Below are positions 34,982-43,040 of a stretch of 64,000 bases of DNA, in pieces. Position numbers and translations under genes: made by a program. Below the pieces are notes generated by a model. The model saw nothing but the letters and a program-made list of their open reading frames with translations, ran no database searches and was not told the origin of the DNA. Source of the DNA: Caulobacter vibrioides (GTDB taxonomy: Bacteria > Pseudomonadota > Alphaproteobacteria > Caulobacterales > Caulobacteraceae); NCBI GenBank assembly GCA_001449105.1, contig LNIY01000001.1, positions 1 to 64,000 on the forward strand. Reading direction: 5' to 3'. Numbering within the stretch: the stretch's first letter is position 1; each line of letters opens with the position of its first letter.

Positions 34982-35705
34982 CCGCCGCTCGTTGGTCTTC
35001 GCCCTGGGCCTAGCGCCGCTGGCGGCCGCCACACGCGTCCATGCCCAGCTGACGGTCTTCGACCCTAGCAACTACGTCCAGAACGTCCTGACCGCCACGC
35101 GCACCCTGCAGACCATCAACAACCAGATCACCGCCTTGCAGAACCAGGCCCAGAGCCTGATCAACCAGACTCGCAACCTGACCACCCTGCCGTTGTCGAC
35201 GCTGTCGTCGCTGCAAGCTCAGTTGCAAAAGACCCGCGCGCTGATCACCCAGGCCCAGCGCCTCGCCTATGACGTCGAGGCGATCGAGGCGGCGTTCAAG
35301 ACCCAATTCGCCAAGGCCGACGCCAGCACCAGCGACACGGCCCTTGTGGCCTTGGCCCAGGAGCGCTGGACCACGACGGTCGGCGCCTTCCAGGACGCCC
35401 TCAAGGTCCAGGCCGGCGTGGTGGGCAATCTCGACAGCGCCGCAGACCAGATGAGCAAACTGGTTAGCGCCAGCCAGACCGCGACCGGGGCCCTGCAAGC
35501 GGCTCAGGCCGGCAACCAGCTGATGGCCCTCCAATCCCAGCAGTTGGCGGACCTGACCGCCGTCATCGCCGCCCAGGCCCGAGCCGACAGCCTGGACGCG
35601 TCCACGCGCGCGGCCGCTCAAGACCAGGCCCGCGAACAGCTCCGCCGCTTCCTGACCCCAGGAGCGGGCTACCAGCCCACCGACGTCACTCTGTTCAAGC
35701 CGTGA
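34965..35705 (+). CDS. trbJ: TrbJ, VirB5-like minor pilus protein
   Basis: 246 aa beginning MPMPPDRRSLVFALGLAPLA with a signal peptide ending TRVHA; the mature protein starts QLTVFDPSNYVQN, the usual TrbJ N-terminus, followed by long coiled-coil helices rich in Gln/Asn/Ala. The start at 34965 follows CCGGAG and lies inside the end of trbE. Confidence 0.92.
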   Translation: MPMPPDRRSLVFALGLAPLAAATRVHAQLTVFDPSNYVQNVLTATRTLQTINNQITALQNQAQSLINQTRNLTTLPLSTLSSLQAQLQKTRALITQAQRLAYDVEAIEAAFKTQFAKADASTSDTALVALAQERWTTTVGAFQDALKVQAGVVGNLDSAADQMSKLVSASQTATGALQAAQAGNQLMALQSQQLADLTAVIAAQARADSLDASTRAAAQDQAREQLRRFLTPGAGYQPTDVTLFKP

Positions 35706-35712
35706 GCGCGGC

Positions 35713-35994
35713 ATGGAAAGCGCCGCCCTCTTCAGGATAGCCGCGGCCGGCTTCGTGGTCGGCGCCGTGTCGGTCACCATCTTCGCCGCATCGCTTCCAC
35801 CACCGGCTCCGCCGGCTCCTGCGGTGGCTCACCGACCACAACCGATCGCCGAAGATCCCGCGCGCGCCGAGCTTCGCCGTTGCCAGACGCTCGGCGCGGC
35901 GGGCGCCAGCGATCGAGCCTGCCTCACTGCCTGGGCGCAGGCGCGCGAACGGTTCATCGGCGGCGAGCGCGCCGGCCGCACGGGAGATCAGTGA
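35713..35994 (+). CDS. Putative entry-exclusion protein TrbK (alternative type)
   Basis: 93 aa. One N-terminal membrane helix (IAAAGFVVGAVSVTIFAASL), a Pro-rich linker, and a short Cys-bearing C-terminal part (ELRRCQTLGAAGASDRACL). This is the TrbK-alt form that sits between trbJ and trbL in these operons; it would block redundant transfer into cells already holding the element. It is not a lipoprotein, unlike RP4 TrbK. Confidence 0.8.
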   Translation: MESAALFRIAAAGFVVGAVSVTIFAASLPPPAPPAPAVAHRPQPIAEDPARAELRRCQTLGAAGASDRACLTAWAQARERFIGGERAGRTGDQ

Positions 35995-35995
35995 C

Positions 35996-37258
35996 ATGGA
36001 AGGCGCCGGCATCATCGACCAGCTCCTGGCGGCCTACGCCGGGCACATCGACAACGGCTTTGGGCTTCTAGGGTCGGAGGTCGGCTTCATCGCGACCCAC
36101 CTGATCGTCATCGACGTCACCTTGGCCGCCCTGTTCTGGAGCCTGGGCGAGAACGAGGACATCCTGGCGCGGCTGCTACGAAAGACCCTGTTCGTCGGAA
36201 TCTTCGCCTACCTGATCAACAACTGGAACACCCTGGCGCGGATCGTTTTCGAAAGCTTTGCAGGCCTTGGCCTCAAGGCGACCGGCGCGGGCTTCAGCCA
36301 GGCTGACCTGTTGCGGCCCGGCAAGATCGCTCAGGTCGGCTTCGACGCGGGGCGTCCCCTGCTGGACGCGATCTCCGGCCTGATGGGCTACGTCTCGTTC
36401 TTCGAAAACTTCATCCAGATCGCCGTGCTCTTCGTGGCGTGGCTGATCGTGCTTCTCAGCTTCTTCGTGCTGGCGATCCAGCTGTTCGTCACCCTGATCG
36501 AGTTCAAGCTGGCCACGCTCTGCGGCTTTGTCCTCATCCCCTTCGGCCTCTTCGGCAAGACCGCCTTCATGGCCGAGCGCGTGCTCGGCCACGTCATCTC
36601 GTCGGGTGTGAAAGTCCTGGTGATGGCCGTCATCATCGGCATCGGCTCCACGGTGTTTTCGACCTTCACCGCGGGGTTCGGGACTTCCCAGCCGACGGTC
36701 GAACAGGCCCTGACCATCGTCCTTGGCGCGCTGACCCTCCTAGGCCTGGGGATCTTTGGACCGGGCATCGCCAGCGGCATCGTCTCGGGCGGTCCCCAGC
36801 TTGGAGCCGGCGCGGCCGTCGGGGCGGGACTTGCGGCCGGCGGGGCGATGGCGGCCGGAGCCGCCGCGGTTGGGGTCGCCGCCAGCGGGGCTGCCGGCCT
36901 CGCCGCCGGCGCGGCCAAGGGCGCAGCCGGACTGGCTGGCGCGGCGACAGGCGCGGCCCAATCCGGCGGCGCGGCAGGCGTGGCGAAGGCCGCTGGCGGC
37001 GCGATCGCCAGTCCTCTGCGCCAAGCCGGCCAGGCGCTCTCTTCCCGTTTCGAGGCCGCGCGCCGCGCCCAGCTCGAACGGCCCACGGGCGGGGCGCCCC
37101 CGTCCAGTGGCGGCGACAACCGCTCCCCGCCCTGGGCGCGCCGGCTTCGTCAGGAACAGGCGGCCGCCCATGGCGCGGCCACCACAGTCGCCGCTGTCAA
37201 TTCCGGCGACGCCGCCGGGGGCGCCGGCGCCTCGATCGATCTCTCGGAAGGACAGTAG
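35996..37258 (+). CDS. trbL: TrbL, VirB6-like polytopic channel protein
   Basis: 420 aa. About six membrane segments in the first 290 residues (for example VLFVAWLIVLLSFFVLAI and FVLIPFGLFGKTAFMAERVL), then a Gly/Ala-rich stretch (280-345) and a hydrophilic tail. Inner-membrane core of the channel. Starts one base after the trbK stop. Confidence 0.92.
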   Translation: MEGAGIIDQLLAAYAGHIDNGFGLLGSEVGFIATHLIVIDVTLAALFWSLGENEDILARLLRKTLFVGIFAYLINNWNTLARIVFESFAGLGLKATGAGFSQADLLRPGKIAQVGFDAGRPLLDAISGLMGYVSFFENFIQIAVLFVAWLIVLLSFFVLAIQLFVTLIEFKLATLCGFVLIPFGLFGKTAFMAERVLGHVISSGVKVLVMAVIIGIGSTVFSTFTAGFGTSQPTVEQALTIVLGALTLLGLGIFGPGIASGIVSGGPQLGAGAAVGAGLAAGGAMAAGAAAVGVAASGAAGLAAGAAKGAAGLAGAATGAAQSGGAAGVAKAAGGAIASPLRQAGQALSSRFEAARRAQLERPTGGAPPSSGGDNRSPPWARRLRQEQAAAHGAATTVAAVNSGDAAGGAGASIDLSEGQ

Positions 37259-37263
37259 AGACC

Positions 37264-37947
37264 ATGTTCCGCCGCCCCGCCGTCCACTTCGGCCACGCCC
37301 CCGAACCCGAAACCCCCTACCGCCGCGCTCGGCAGGTCTGGGACGACCGCCTCGGCGCGCTCGCCGTCACCGGCCGGTGCCTGTGGTTGCTGGTCCTGGT
37401 CGAGGGCGGGGTCATCGTCATTCTCGCTGGCGCTTTGGCATGGGCCACGGCGCGCGGAAGCGTCACGCCTTGGGTGGTCGAGGTCGATCGCCTTGGCGAG
37501 ACCCGAACCGTCGCGCCCGCCGAGGCCGGTTACCAACCGACCGACCCGCAGATCGCCTTCCATCTCGCACGCTTCATCGAGAACGTACGCGGCCGGCCTG
37601 CCGACGCCATCGTCCTGCGCAGGGCGTGGCTGTCGGCCTATGAATTCACCACGGACAAGGGCGCGCTGGCTCTCAACGCCTATGCCCGCGAGCAGAACCC
37701 TTTCGCCGAGCTCGGCCAGGCCCAGATCGCCGTCCAGATCGGCAGCGTCATCCGCGCCTCCCCAGACAGCTTTCGCATCGCCTGGATCGAGCGCCGCTAT
37801 CAGGACGGCGCCCTGGTCTCCACCGAGCGCTGGACGGCCATCCTGACCGTGGTCGTGCAGCGCCCTCGAACCGCCGAACAGCTCAAGGCCAACCCGCTCG
37901 GCCTCTACGTCAACGCCATCAACTGGTCCAAGGAGATGACCCCGTGA
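37264..37947 (+). CDS. trbF: TrbF, VirB8-like protein
   Basis: 227 aa. N-terminal cytoplasmic part with ETPYRRARQVWDDRLG, one membrane helix (LWLLVLVEGGVIVILAGAL), then the periplasmic VirB8 domain with TPWVVEVDRLGE and NPLGLYVNAINWSKEM. Scaffold of the inner-membrane complex. GTGA overlap with trbG. Confidence 0.93.
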   Translation: MFRRPAVHFGHAPEPETPYRRARQVWDDRLGALAVTGRCLWLLVLVEGGVIVILAGALAWATARGSVTPWVVEVDRLGETRTVAPAEAGYQPTDPQIAFHLARFIENVRGRPADAIVLRRAWLSAYEFTTDKGALALNAYAREQNPFAELGQAQIAVQIGSVIRASPDSFRIAWIERRYQDGALVSTERWTAILTVVVQRPRTAEQLKANPLGLYVNAINWSKEMTP

Positions 37948-38834
37948 GGCCTGCGTATTTCCGTAAAGCCGCATGGCCGGCATTGCTGCTCTGCACCCTC
38001 GCCGCCGACGCGGTCAGCGCCCAGACCCCGGCAAGGCCTGTGCCCTATTCCGCTCTGGCCGTCGGGCGCGACGCCCAGGTCGCTCAGGCCAACGCCGCCG
38101 CGCGGGTGGAACCGAGCCGTGACGGGTTTATCGGCGCGACCCAGCGCTACGCCTGGACCGAAGGCGGCCTCTACCAAGTCTACGCCGCGCCCGGCCACGT
38201 CACCGACATCGTCCTGCAGGCGGGAGAAACCCTGTCGGAAACCGGGCCGGTGGCGGCCGGCGACACCGCCCGCTGGATTATCGGCGACACCCAAAGCGGC
38301 GCGGGCGAGGCCCGTCAGGTCCATGTCCTGATCAAACCCATCGCCCGTGACCTGGTCACCAACATGGTGATCAACACCAACCGTCGGACCTATCACCTGG
38401 AGCTGCGAGCCACGCCGGCCAACTATATGGCGGCCGTCTCCTGGACCTACCCGCAGGACGAGCTGCTGGCTATCAAGGCCCAGGCGGCCAAGGCGCAAGC
38501 CCAAGCCGCCGCTACGGTCGCCAGCAGCGTCGATGTGGCCGCCCTGAACTTCGCCTACCGGATCGATGGCGACAGACCCGCCTGGCGGCCCGAACGCGTT
38601 TTCGACGATGGGCGCCAGGTGTTCATCGCCCTGCCGGCAGCGGTGCGCCAGGGCGAACTCCCGCCGCTCTTCATGCTGGATCCCGCCGGCGGCGCGGCCT
38701 TGGTCAACTACCGCGTCAAAGACGGCTACCTGATCGTCGACCAGCTCTTCGAAGCCGCCGAATTGAGGCTGGGCGACAAGAAGCGTCAACAGGCGGTCCG
38801 GATCACCCGTCGGGCGGGAGCGCCGAGCCGATGA
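37944..38834 (+). CDS. trbG: TrbG, VirB9-like outer-membrane complex protein
   Basis: 296 aa with a signal peptide ending AVSAQ, then VYAAPGHVTDIVLQAGETL, IIGDTQSGAG and the C-terminal VirB9 domain (FNFAYRI-like NFAYRIDGDRPAWRPERVF). GTG start at 37944. Partner of TrbI in the outer ring. Confidence 0.92.
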   Translation: MRPAYFRKAAWPALLLCTLAADAVSAQTPARPVPYSALAVGRDAQVAQANAAARVEPSRDGFIGATQRYAWTEGGLYQVYAAPGHVTDIVLQAGETLSETGPVAAGDTARWIIGDTQSGAGEARQVHVLIKPIARDLVTNMVINTNRRTYHLELRATPANYMAAVSWTYPQDELLAIKAQAAKAQAQAAATVASSVDVAALNFAYRIDGDRPAWRPERVFDDGRQVFIALPAAVRQGELPPLFMLDPAGGAALVNYRVKDGYLIVDQLFEAAELRLGDKKRQQAVRITRRAGAPSR

Positions 38835-40078
38835 GCGCGCCCCCGCCTGAGACCACCGATCCCATCGACGAGGCGGCCACCGCGCGGTCCCTGCGCTTGC
38901 GAGCCGAGCCCCCCGCCGTCATGCGCCTGTCGCGCCGCACCCTGGCCATCGGCGGCGGGATCGCAGCACTGGCGATCGGCGGGGCGCTGATCTTCGCCCT
39001 TCGTCCCCCGCGGACACCGCCAAAGGCCGGCGAGGACCTCTACAGCACCGAGCATCGCACCACGTCCGAGGCGATCACCTCTGGCCCGAAGGACTACAGC
39101 CAAGCGCCGCGGCTGGGGCCGCCCCTGCCCGGCGATCTGGGCAAGCCGATCCTGTCCGCCCAAGCCCGGGATGCGGCGAACGTCGCTGCGAGCGAGCCCG
39201 TCCCGTCGTCCCCCGCGCGCGCCATGCCGCTTTCGCCGGGTCAGGACACGGCGGCTCAAGCCCGCCAGGTTGCTCGCCAGAGCCAACTCTTCGCTGGCGT
39301 CAGCAGCTCGCATCTTCAGGCCCCCAGCGCTGAGCCGGTTCCCGCGGCCTCCCTCTCCGAGCTCGTCGCCGGCCTCGGCGCGCCGGCGGCCTCTGCCTCC
39401 TCATCAGCTTCCGCCACCGCGCAAAGCGGCCAGGACCGCAAGCAGGCTTTCGCCAGGTCCGTCGCGATCGATCCGACCATCGCCGGTGGACGACTGGAAG
39501 CGCCCGCCTCGCCCTACACCCTGCAGGCTGGCAGCGTGATCGCCGCCGCCCTGATCACAGGCCTACGCTCAGATCTCCCCGGTCAGGTTTCGGCCCAGGT
39601 CACTCACGACGTCTACGACAGCCCCACGGGCGCTCACCTGCTCATCCCCCAAGGCGCGCGCCTCATCGGAACCTATGATGCCGAGGTCTCCTTCGGCCAG
39701 CGTCGCATCCTGCTTGTCTGGACCCGGCTCATGCTGCCGAGCGGCGCATCGATCGCGCTAGACCGCCAGCCGGCCACCGACGCGCAGGGCTTCGCCGGCC
39801 TCCAGGACGGCGTCGATCAGCACTGGGGAGGCCTGGCCAAGGCCGCCAGTATCTCCATGCTGCTCAATGTCGGCGGCGAACTCGTCTCCGACGACGACGA
39901 TGAGGTGACCCGGGCCGTTCGAGAAGCGATGCAGAACACCGTCGGCCAGACGGGCCGGCAACTGGTCGCCCGCCAGCTCGACGTCCAACCCACCCTTACC
40001 GCCCGTCCAGGCTTTCCGGTCCGCGTGATGATCACTCGCGACCTGATCCTGGCGCCCATCGAAAGGCCGGCGCCATGA
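38831..40078 (+). CDS. trbI: TrbI, VirB10-like protein
   Basis: 415 aa. N-terminal membrane helix (LAIGGGIAALAIGGALIFAL), a Pro/Ala/Ser-rich periplasmic linker, and the VirB10 C-terminal domain (LQAGSVIAAALITGLRSDLP, QVTHDVYDSPTGAHLLIPQG, LVWTRLMLPSG). Spans both membranes. ATGA overlaps on both sides. Confidence 0.94.
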   Translation: MSAPPPETTDPIDEAATARSLRLRAEPPAVMRLSRRTLAIGGGIAALAIGGALIFALRPPRTPPKAGEDLYSTEHRTTSEAITSGPKDYSQAPRLGPPLPGDLGKPILSAQARDAANVAASEPVPSSPARAMPLSPGQDTAAQARQVARQSQLFAGVSSSHLQAPSAEPVPAASLSELVAGLGAPAASASSSASATAQSGQDRKQAFARSVAIDPTIAGGRLEAPASPYTLQAGSVIAAALITGLRSDLPGQVSAQVTHDVYDSPTGAHLLIPQGARLIGTYDAEVSFGQRRILLVWTRLMLPSGASIALDRQPATDAQGFAGLQDGVDQHWGGLAKAASISMLLNVGGELVSDDDDEVTRAVREAMQNTVGQTGRQLVARQLDVQPTLTARPGFPVRVMITRDLILAPIERPAP

Positions 40079-40293
40079 CGCTGAAGCTGGGCCACCTGCC
40101 CGACACCAAGCCCGTCCGTGTGACCCTCGATGTTCCGGCCAATGTCCACCAGCAGTTAGTCGCCTATGCCGAAGTCCTTGCGCGCGAAACCGGACAGGCC
40201 GTCGACGAGCCCGCCAAGCTCATCGTACCGATGATCGAGCGTTTCATGGCCACCGACCGCGGCTTTGCGCGCCTACGACGGGCTGGCCGCTAA
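40075..40293 (+). CDS. DUF2274 protein
   Basis: 72 aa. LKLGHLPDTKPVRVTLDVPA followed by NVHQQLVAYAEVLARETGQA and IVPMIERFMATDRGF; the layout suggests a ribbon-helix-helix DNA-binding protein. It closes the trb operon in this ICE family and may autoregulate it. It overlaps the convergent LysR gene by 21 bp. Confidence 0.85.
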   Translation: MTLKLGHLPDTKPVRVTLDVPANVHQQLVAYAEVLARETGQAVDEPAKLIVPMIERFMATDRGFARLRRAGR

Positions 40294-41232
40294 AGTCGCT
40301 AGCCGAAGGAAGCGTTTTAGACTGGCCCTTTCGTTGCGCGGCGACCAGATCGCCGACACCTGCAAACGCTCGCGCCGGACCGGCGTCAACACGATGCCGT
40401 GCGTTTCCTCGTCGCCGCGCTCCGCCATCACAACCGTCAGGCCCTGCCCGATACCGACCAGAAATCGCAGACTTTCGCGCCCGGCGCCATGGCAGGCAAT
40501 TTTGACCGCCTCACCGCCCGCCCTTCGGCGGACGAAGGCTTGAAGCGCCTCCCCATGGGCGTCGTTGGAGAACACCAGCCGCTCGTCGATGAAATCCCGC
40601 CAGCCCACGCTCCTGCGCGCCGCCAGCGGATGGTCGACCGGCGTGGCAAGGAACAATCGTTCCAGCCAGGCCGGCGCGGAGCACAGATTATGTCCGCCGG
40701 GGCCGCCGATCACGAAGGCGATGTCCAGACGTCCGGCCTCAAGATCCGCCAGGTGCCGCTCGCCGGAAGCTTCCTGCAACGTGATCCTCGGCGCCTGCGG
40801 CTCCGCCGCCAGTCGTTGAAGCCAGCTCCGCAAGGTCCCCTCGCCCAGGGGCCCAGCGACTCCCACGCGCAAGGATGTCGCCTGCGTTCGGCCAGCTTCG
40901 CCGACTAGCTGGGCGGCTTCTTCAAAGTGCCCGACAGCCGCCGCCGCACCGATGACGAACTGCTCGCCGACCTCGGTCAGCCTGACGCCGCCTCGTGAAC
41001 GCTCGAAAATCGATGCGCCGAGCTGGATCTCCAACTCTCGAACGCGGCGGCTGACACTCGACTGCTCGACATTGAGACGGCGGGCCGCTCGCCGGAAGCT
41101 GCGGCACTCCGCAGCGGCCAGCACATAGCCGATCTGATTAAGCTTTATCGCCCGCAGGCCCGGGGCCAGCAAAGTCTTGCTGCCAGCGCCGAGCGCTCTG
41201 CAACGGACGCTGAGGTCGGTCGATAACGGCAC
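40273..41232 (-). CDS. LysR-family regulator at the trb/biosynthesis junction
   Basis: Up to 319 aa. The HTH begins near KLNQIGYVLAAAECRSFRRA and runs to NVEQSSVSRRVRELEIQLG; the effector domain follows. The open frame starts with GTG at 41232, giving an unusual ~28-residue extension; a TTG or CTG nearer the HTH is possible. It is convergent to the trb operon and divergent from the phosphatase-PPTase-NRPS genes, so it could control either. Similar LysR genes often follow DUF2274 in related ICEs (from memory), which would favour an ICE function; the position also suits a pathway regulator. Confidence 0.82.
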   Translation of the reverse strand: MPLSTDLSVRCRALGAGSKTLLAPGLRAIKLNQIGYVLAAAECRSFRRAARRLNVEQSSVSRRVRELEIQLGASIFERSRGGVRLTEVGEQFVIGAAAAVGHFEEAAQLVGEAGRTQATSLRVGVAGPLGEGTLRSWLQRLAAEPQAPRITLQEASGERHLADLEAGRLDIAFVIGGPGGHNLCSAPAWLERLFLATPVDHPLAARRSVGWRDFIDERLVFSNDAHGEALQAFVRRRAGGEAVKIACHGAGRESLRFLVGIGQGLTVVMAERGDEETHGIVLTPVRRERLQVSAIWSPRNERASLKRFLRLATLAASPS

Positions 41233-41303
41233 GGCGAACCTGCGACGGCTTGAAGAACATCAGTCAGCCGCTCTGCGTGCCGTTAGGCCACCAAATACTG
41301 GGA

Positions 41304-41318
41304 ATATTCTCGCAATAT
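41304..41318. promoter_or_regulatory. AT-rich dyad, candidate LysR operator
   Basis: ATATT-CTCGC-AATAT is a perfect 15-bp interrupted palindrome of the T-N11-A type bound by LysR proteins, 72 bp upstream of the LysR start and in the divergent gap to the biosynthetic genes. The surrounding DNA is AT-richer than the genes. Confidence 0.45.
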
Positions 41319-41481
41319 AGAACCGGCTGAGGACTGCGCGGGGTGAAGGAAAACGACCTTGGCTTAGGCTGCCGCTTCTCGCTCCCCGGCGCCTTCTGCC
41401 GACGCCACGCCGATCTAGCATTGGACCAATCACCCGCATCGACCCGGGCACGCTCATAAATCCTGATGAGCGCTCCTCGTT

Positions 41482-41511
41482 GGACCATGACCCGCGTCAC
41501 ACTCATGGTCC
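41482..41511. promoter_or_regulatory. Perfect 9-bp dyad before the phosphatase gene
   Basis: GGACCATGA (41482-41490) and TCATGGTCC (41503-41511) are perfect inverted repeats 12 bp apart, three bases before the first possible start codon of the histidine phosphatase. It could be an operator at the start of the biosynthetic operon, or a leader hairpin if the later TTG start (41569) is used. Confidence 0.45.
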
Positions 41512-41514
41512 GGA

Positions 41515-42132
41515 GTGCAAGCGGAGTGGCCCGCACTAGGAAGCCGAGCAGCGCGACGCGAGGTTTGTTTGCAGGAATTTCTCTTCCTCCGGCACGGTCA
41601 AACCGACTGGAACGCCGCTGGTAAGTGCGTAGGCCGACAGGATCGACCTCTCACCGCAATGGGCCAGGGCCAAGCTCGTGGGGCCCGAAAGGCCGTCTCG
41701 CGCTTCGCGCCCACCAGGGCCTTTTCCAGCCCTCTTTCGCGTGCGCTGGAGACGGCCCGCATCCTGCTCGACGGGACTGGCTGTCCGCTGACGGCGGAAG
41801 ACGGCCTATTAGAGGCTGACTTTGGACCTTTCGAGGGATGCCTCGAGACCGGGGCGGGCGCTGATTTCGTCGACCGCTGGCTGTCGGGCTCCTTGCTGGG
41901 CGGAACGGAGGCCTATGCGGCCCTTCAACAACGTGTCGCGCAAACCCTTGACCACATCCTAGCCGCCACACCGCGCCCTCTGATTGTTGCGCACTGGGCG
42001 GTTCACCACGCGCTCACCGCCGTTCTGGAACTTGATCACCACGCGATCGGACATTGCGAAGCGCGGGTCTACACCCGCCACGACGATGGCTGGCGCCTTG
42101 CCTGGCGAAGTCCGCCGGCGCCTGCATCATGA
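41515..42132 (+). CDS. Histidine phosphatase (phosphoglycerate-mutase-like)
   Basis: Up to 205 aa. The phosphate pocket motif LFLRHGQTDWN (catalytic His27 in the long form) and the second His in LIVAHWAVHHALTAVLELD mark the branch-1 histidine phosphatase fold; LLEADFGPFEG matches the usual E-x-x-x-G-x-x-E/F-G region. Start uncertain: GTG at 41515 or TTG at 41569, which would place the RHG motif at residue 8. It is coupled by ATGA to the PPTase. In indigoidine/minimycin clusters a HAD-type phosphatase removes the 5'-phosphate; this enzyme may take over that step. Substrate is inference. Confidence 0.85.
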   Translation: MQAEWPALGSRAARREVCLQEFLFLRHGQTDWNAAGKCVGRQDRPLTAMGQGQARGARKAVSRFAPTRAFSSPLSRALETARILLDGTGCPLTAEDGLLEADFGPFEGCLETGAGADFVDRWLSGSLLGGTEAYAALQQRVAQTLDHILAATPRPLIVAHWAVHHALTAVLELDHHAIGHCEARVYTRHDDGWRLAWRSPPAPAS

Positions 42133-42806
42133 CCGGCGGGGGTGCGGCCGACACGGCAGAGACCAAGGCCGTTCGCGGCCTTTTCCCCCTGACCGTCGCG
42201 GTCTGTACACGGCCTGTCGAAACGACTGAGACCGCCAGCCCGCGAGGCGCGCGCCGGCGCCATCGGCAGCTTGGTCGCCTCTGCGCCTCCGATGCCCTGC
42301 TCCAGCTCGGCGCTCGGACCATCGCGCTGGGCGAGGGTTCCTCCCCCGTCTGGCCGGAAGGCCTAACCGGCAGCATCAGCCACTGCCAAACCCTATGCTG
42401 CGCCGTCGCCGCTCGCGCTGGCGACTTCGTCGGGCTGGGCGTTGACGTCGAAATGGCCGCCCCGCTCATCGAAGGCGTGGAACTAGTTTGCAGTCAGGCC
42501 GAACTCGCCCATTTCGCCGCCTTTCCCGCCCCCCACGCGGGAAACTGGCCGCTGCTGGCGTTCTGCGCCAAAGAGGCTGCCTACAAGTGCCAGTACGCTC
42601 TGACCGGCCAATTGCTTGATTTCAGAGACTTCGAGATCACGCTTTCCATCCTCGCCCGAACCTCCGGTCGCTTCACCCTGAGGCGGACGCGTCCTCTGCC
42701 GATACCCCTCGCCCTGGAGCAGGCGATCGAAGGCGCATGGGCGTTGGACGCCTCGCATGTGTATGCCGGCGCCTGGATAGAGGCCCGCGTCCGAACCACG
42801 ACGTAA
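42129..42806 (+). CDS. 4'-Phosphopantetheinyl transferase (EntD/Sfp type)
   Basis: 225 aa. Motifs GSISHCQTLCCAVAA, GVDVE (Mg-binding Asp/Glu) and FCAKEAAYKCQYALTG (KEA...K) are those of EntD-like enzymes. It would load phosphopantetheine onto Ser970 of the NRPS encoded next. The ATG at 42129 overlaps the phosphatase stop. A dedicated PPTase beside a single NRPS makes the cluster self-sufficient after transfer to a new host. Confidence 0.9.
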   Translation: MTGGGAADTAETKAVRGLFPLTVAVCTRPVETTETASPRGARRRHRQLGRLCASDALLQLGARTIALGEGSSPVWPEGLTGSISHCQTLCCAVAARAGDFVGLGVDVEMAAPLIEGVELVCSQAELAHFAAFPAPHAGNWPLLAFCAKEAAYKCQYALTGQLLDFRDFEITLSILARTSGRFTLRRTRPLPIPLALEQAIEGAWALDASHVYAGAWIEARVRTTT

Positions 42807-43040
42807 TTTCGGACGCGCTCGTCTGAAGTGCTCGGATGCACACGCCGTTGCCGCACCGCAAAAGGCGGTATACCCAAATATAAACTCCGACGAATACGCG
42901 CTCGCTCCAAGATCTTGATCGACGGAGAGAAAACTATTCATCGCACCCGAAACCGCTAGTCGCGCAACGACTTGGCGCACAAGCCTCCGCATATCGACGC
43001 GGGGCCTGAAGACGCGCGCCACCACAAGAGCAAGGTGATC

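Larger units (their letters stand above)
6661..41232. mobile_element. Integrative and conjugative element backbone (dusA-inserted, Trb-type T4SS)
   Basis: The segment runs from a tyrosine integrase beside dusA, through RepA/ParA/ParB-like maintenance genes, a VirD2-like relaxase, a TraG coupling ATPase and a lytic transglycosylase, to a contiguous trbB-C-D-E-J-K-L-F-G-I operon. This is a full conjugation apparatus of the MPF-T class with a MOBP-type relaxase. The left boundary is set by dusA. The right boundary is not visible: the biosynthetic island from 41233 on may be cargo inside the same element, and the far attachment site may lie beyond 64000 or be lost. Confidence 0.8.

Noticed and set aside
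36756..37643. Arg/Pro-rich long frames overlapping trbL and trbF
   Set aside because: Shadow frames of two well-defined T4SS genes; composition is that of frame-shifted GC-rich coding DNA.
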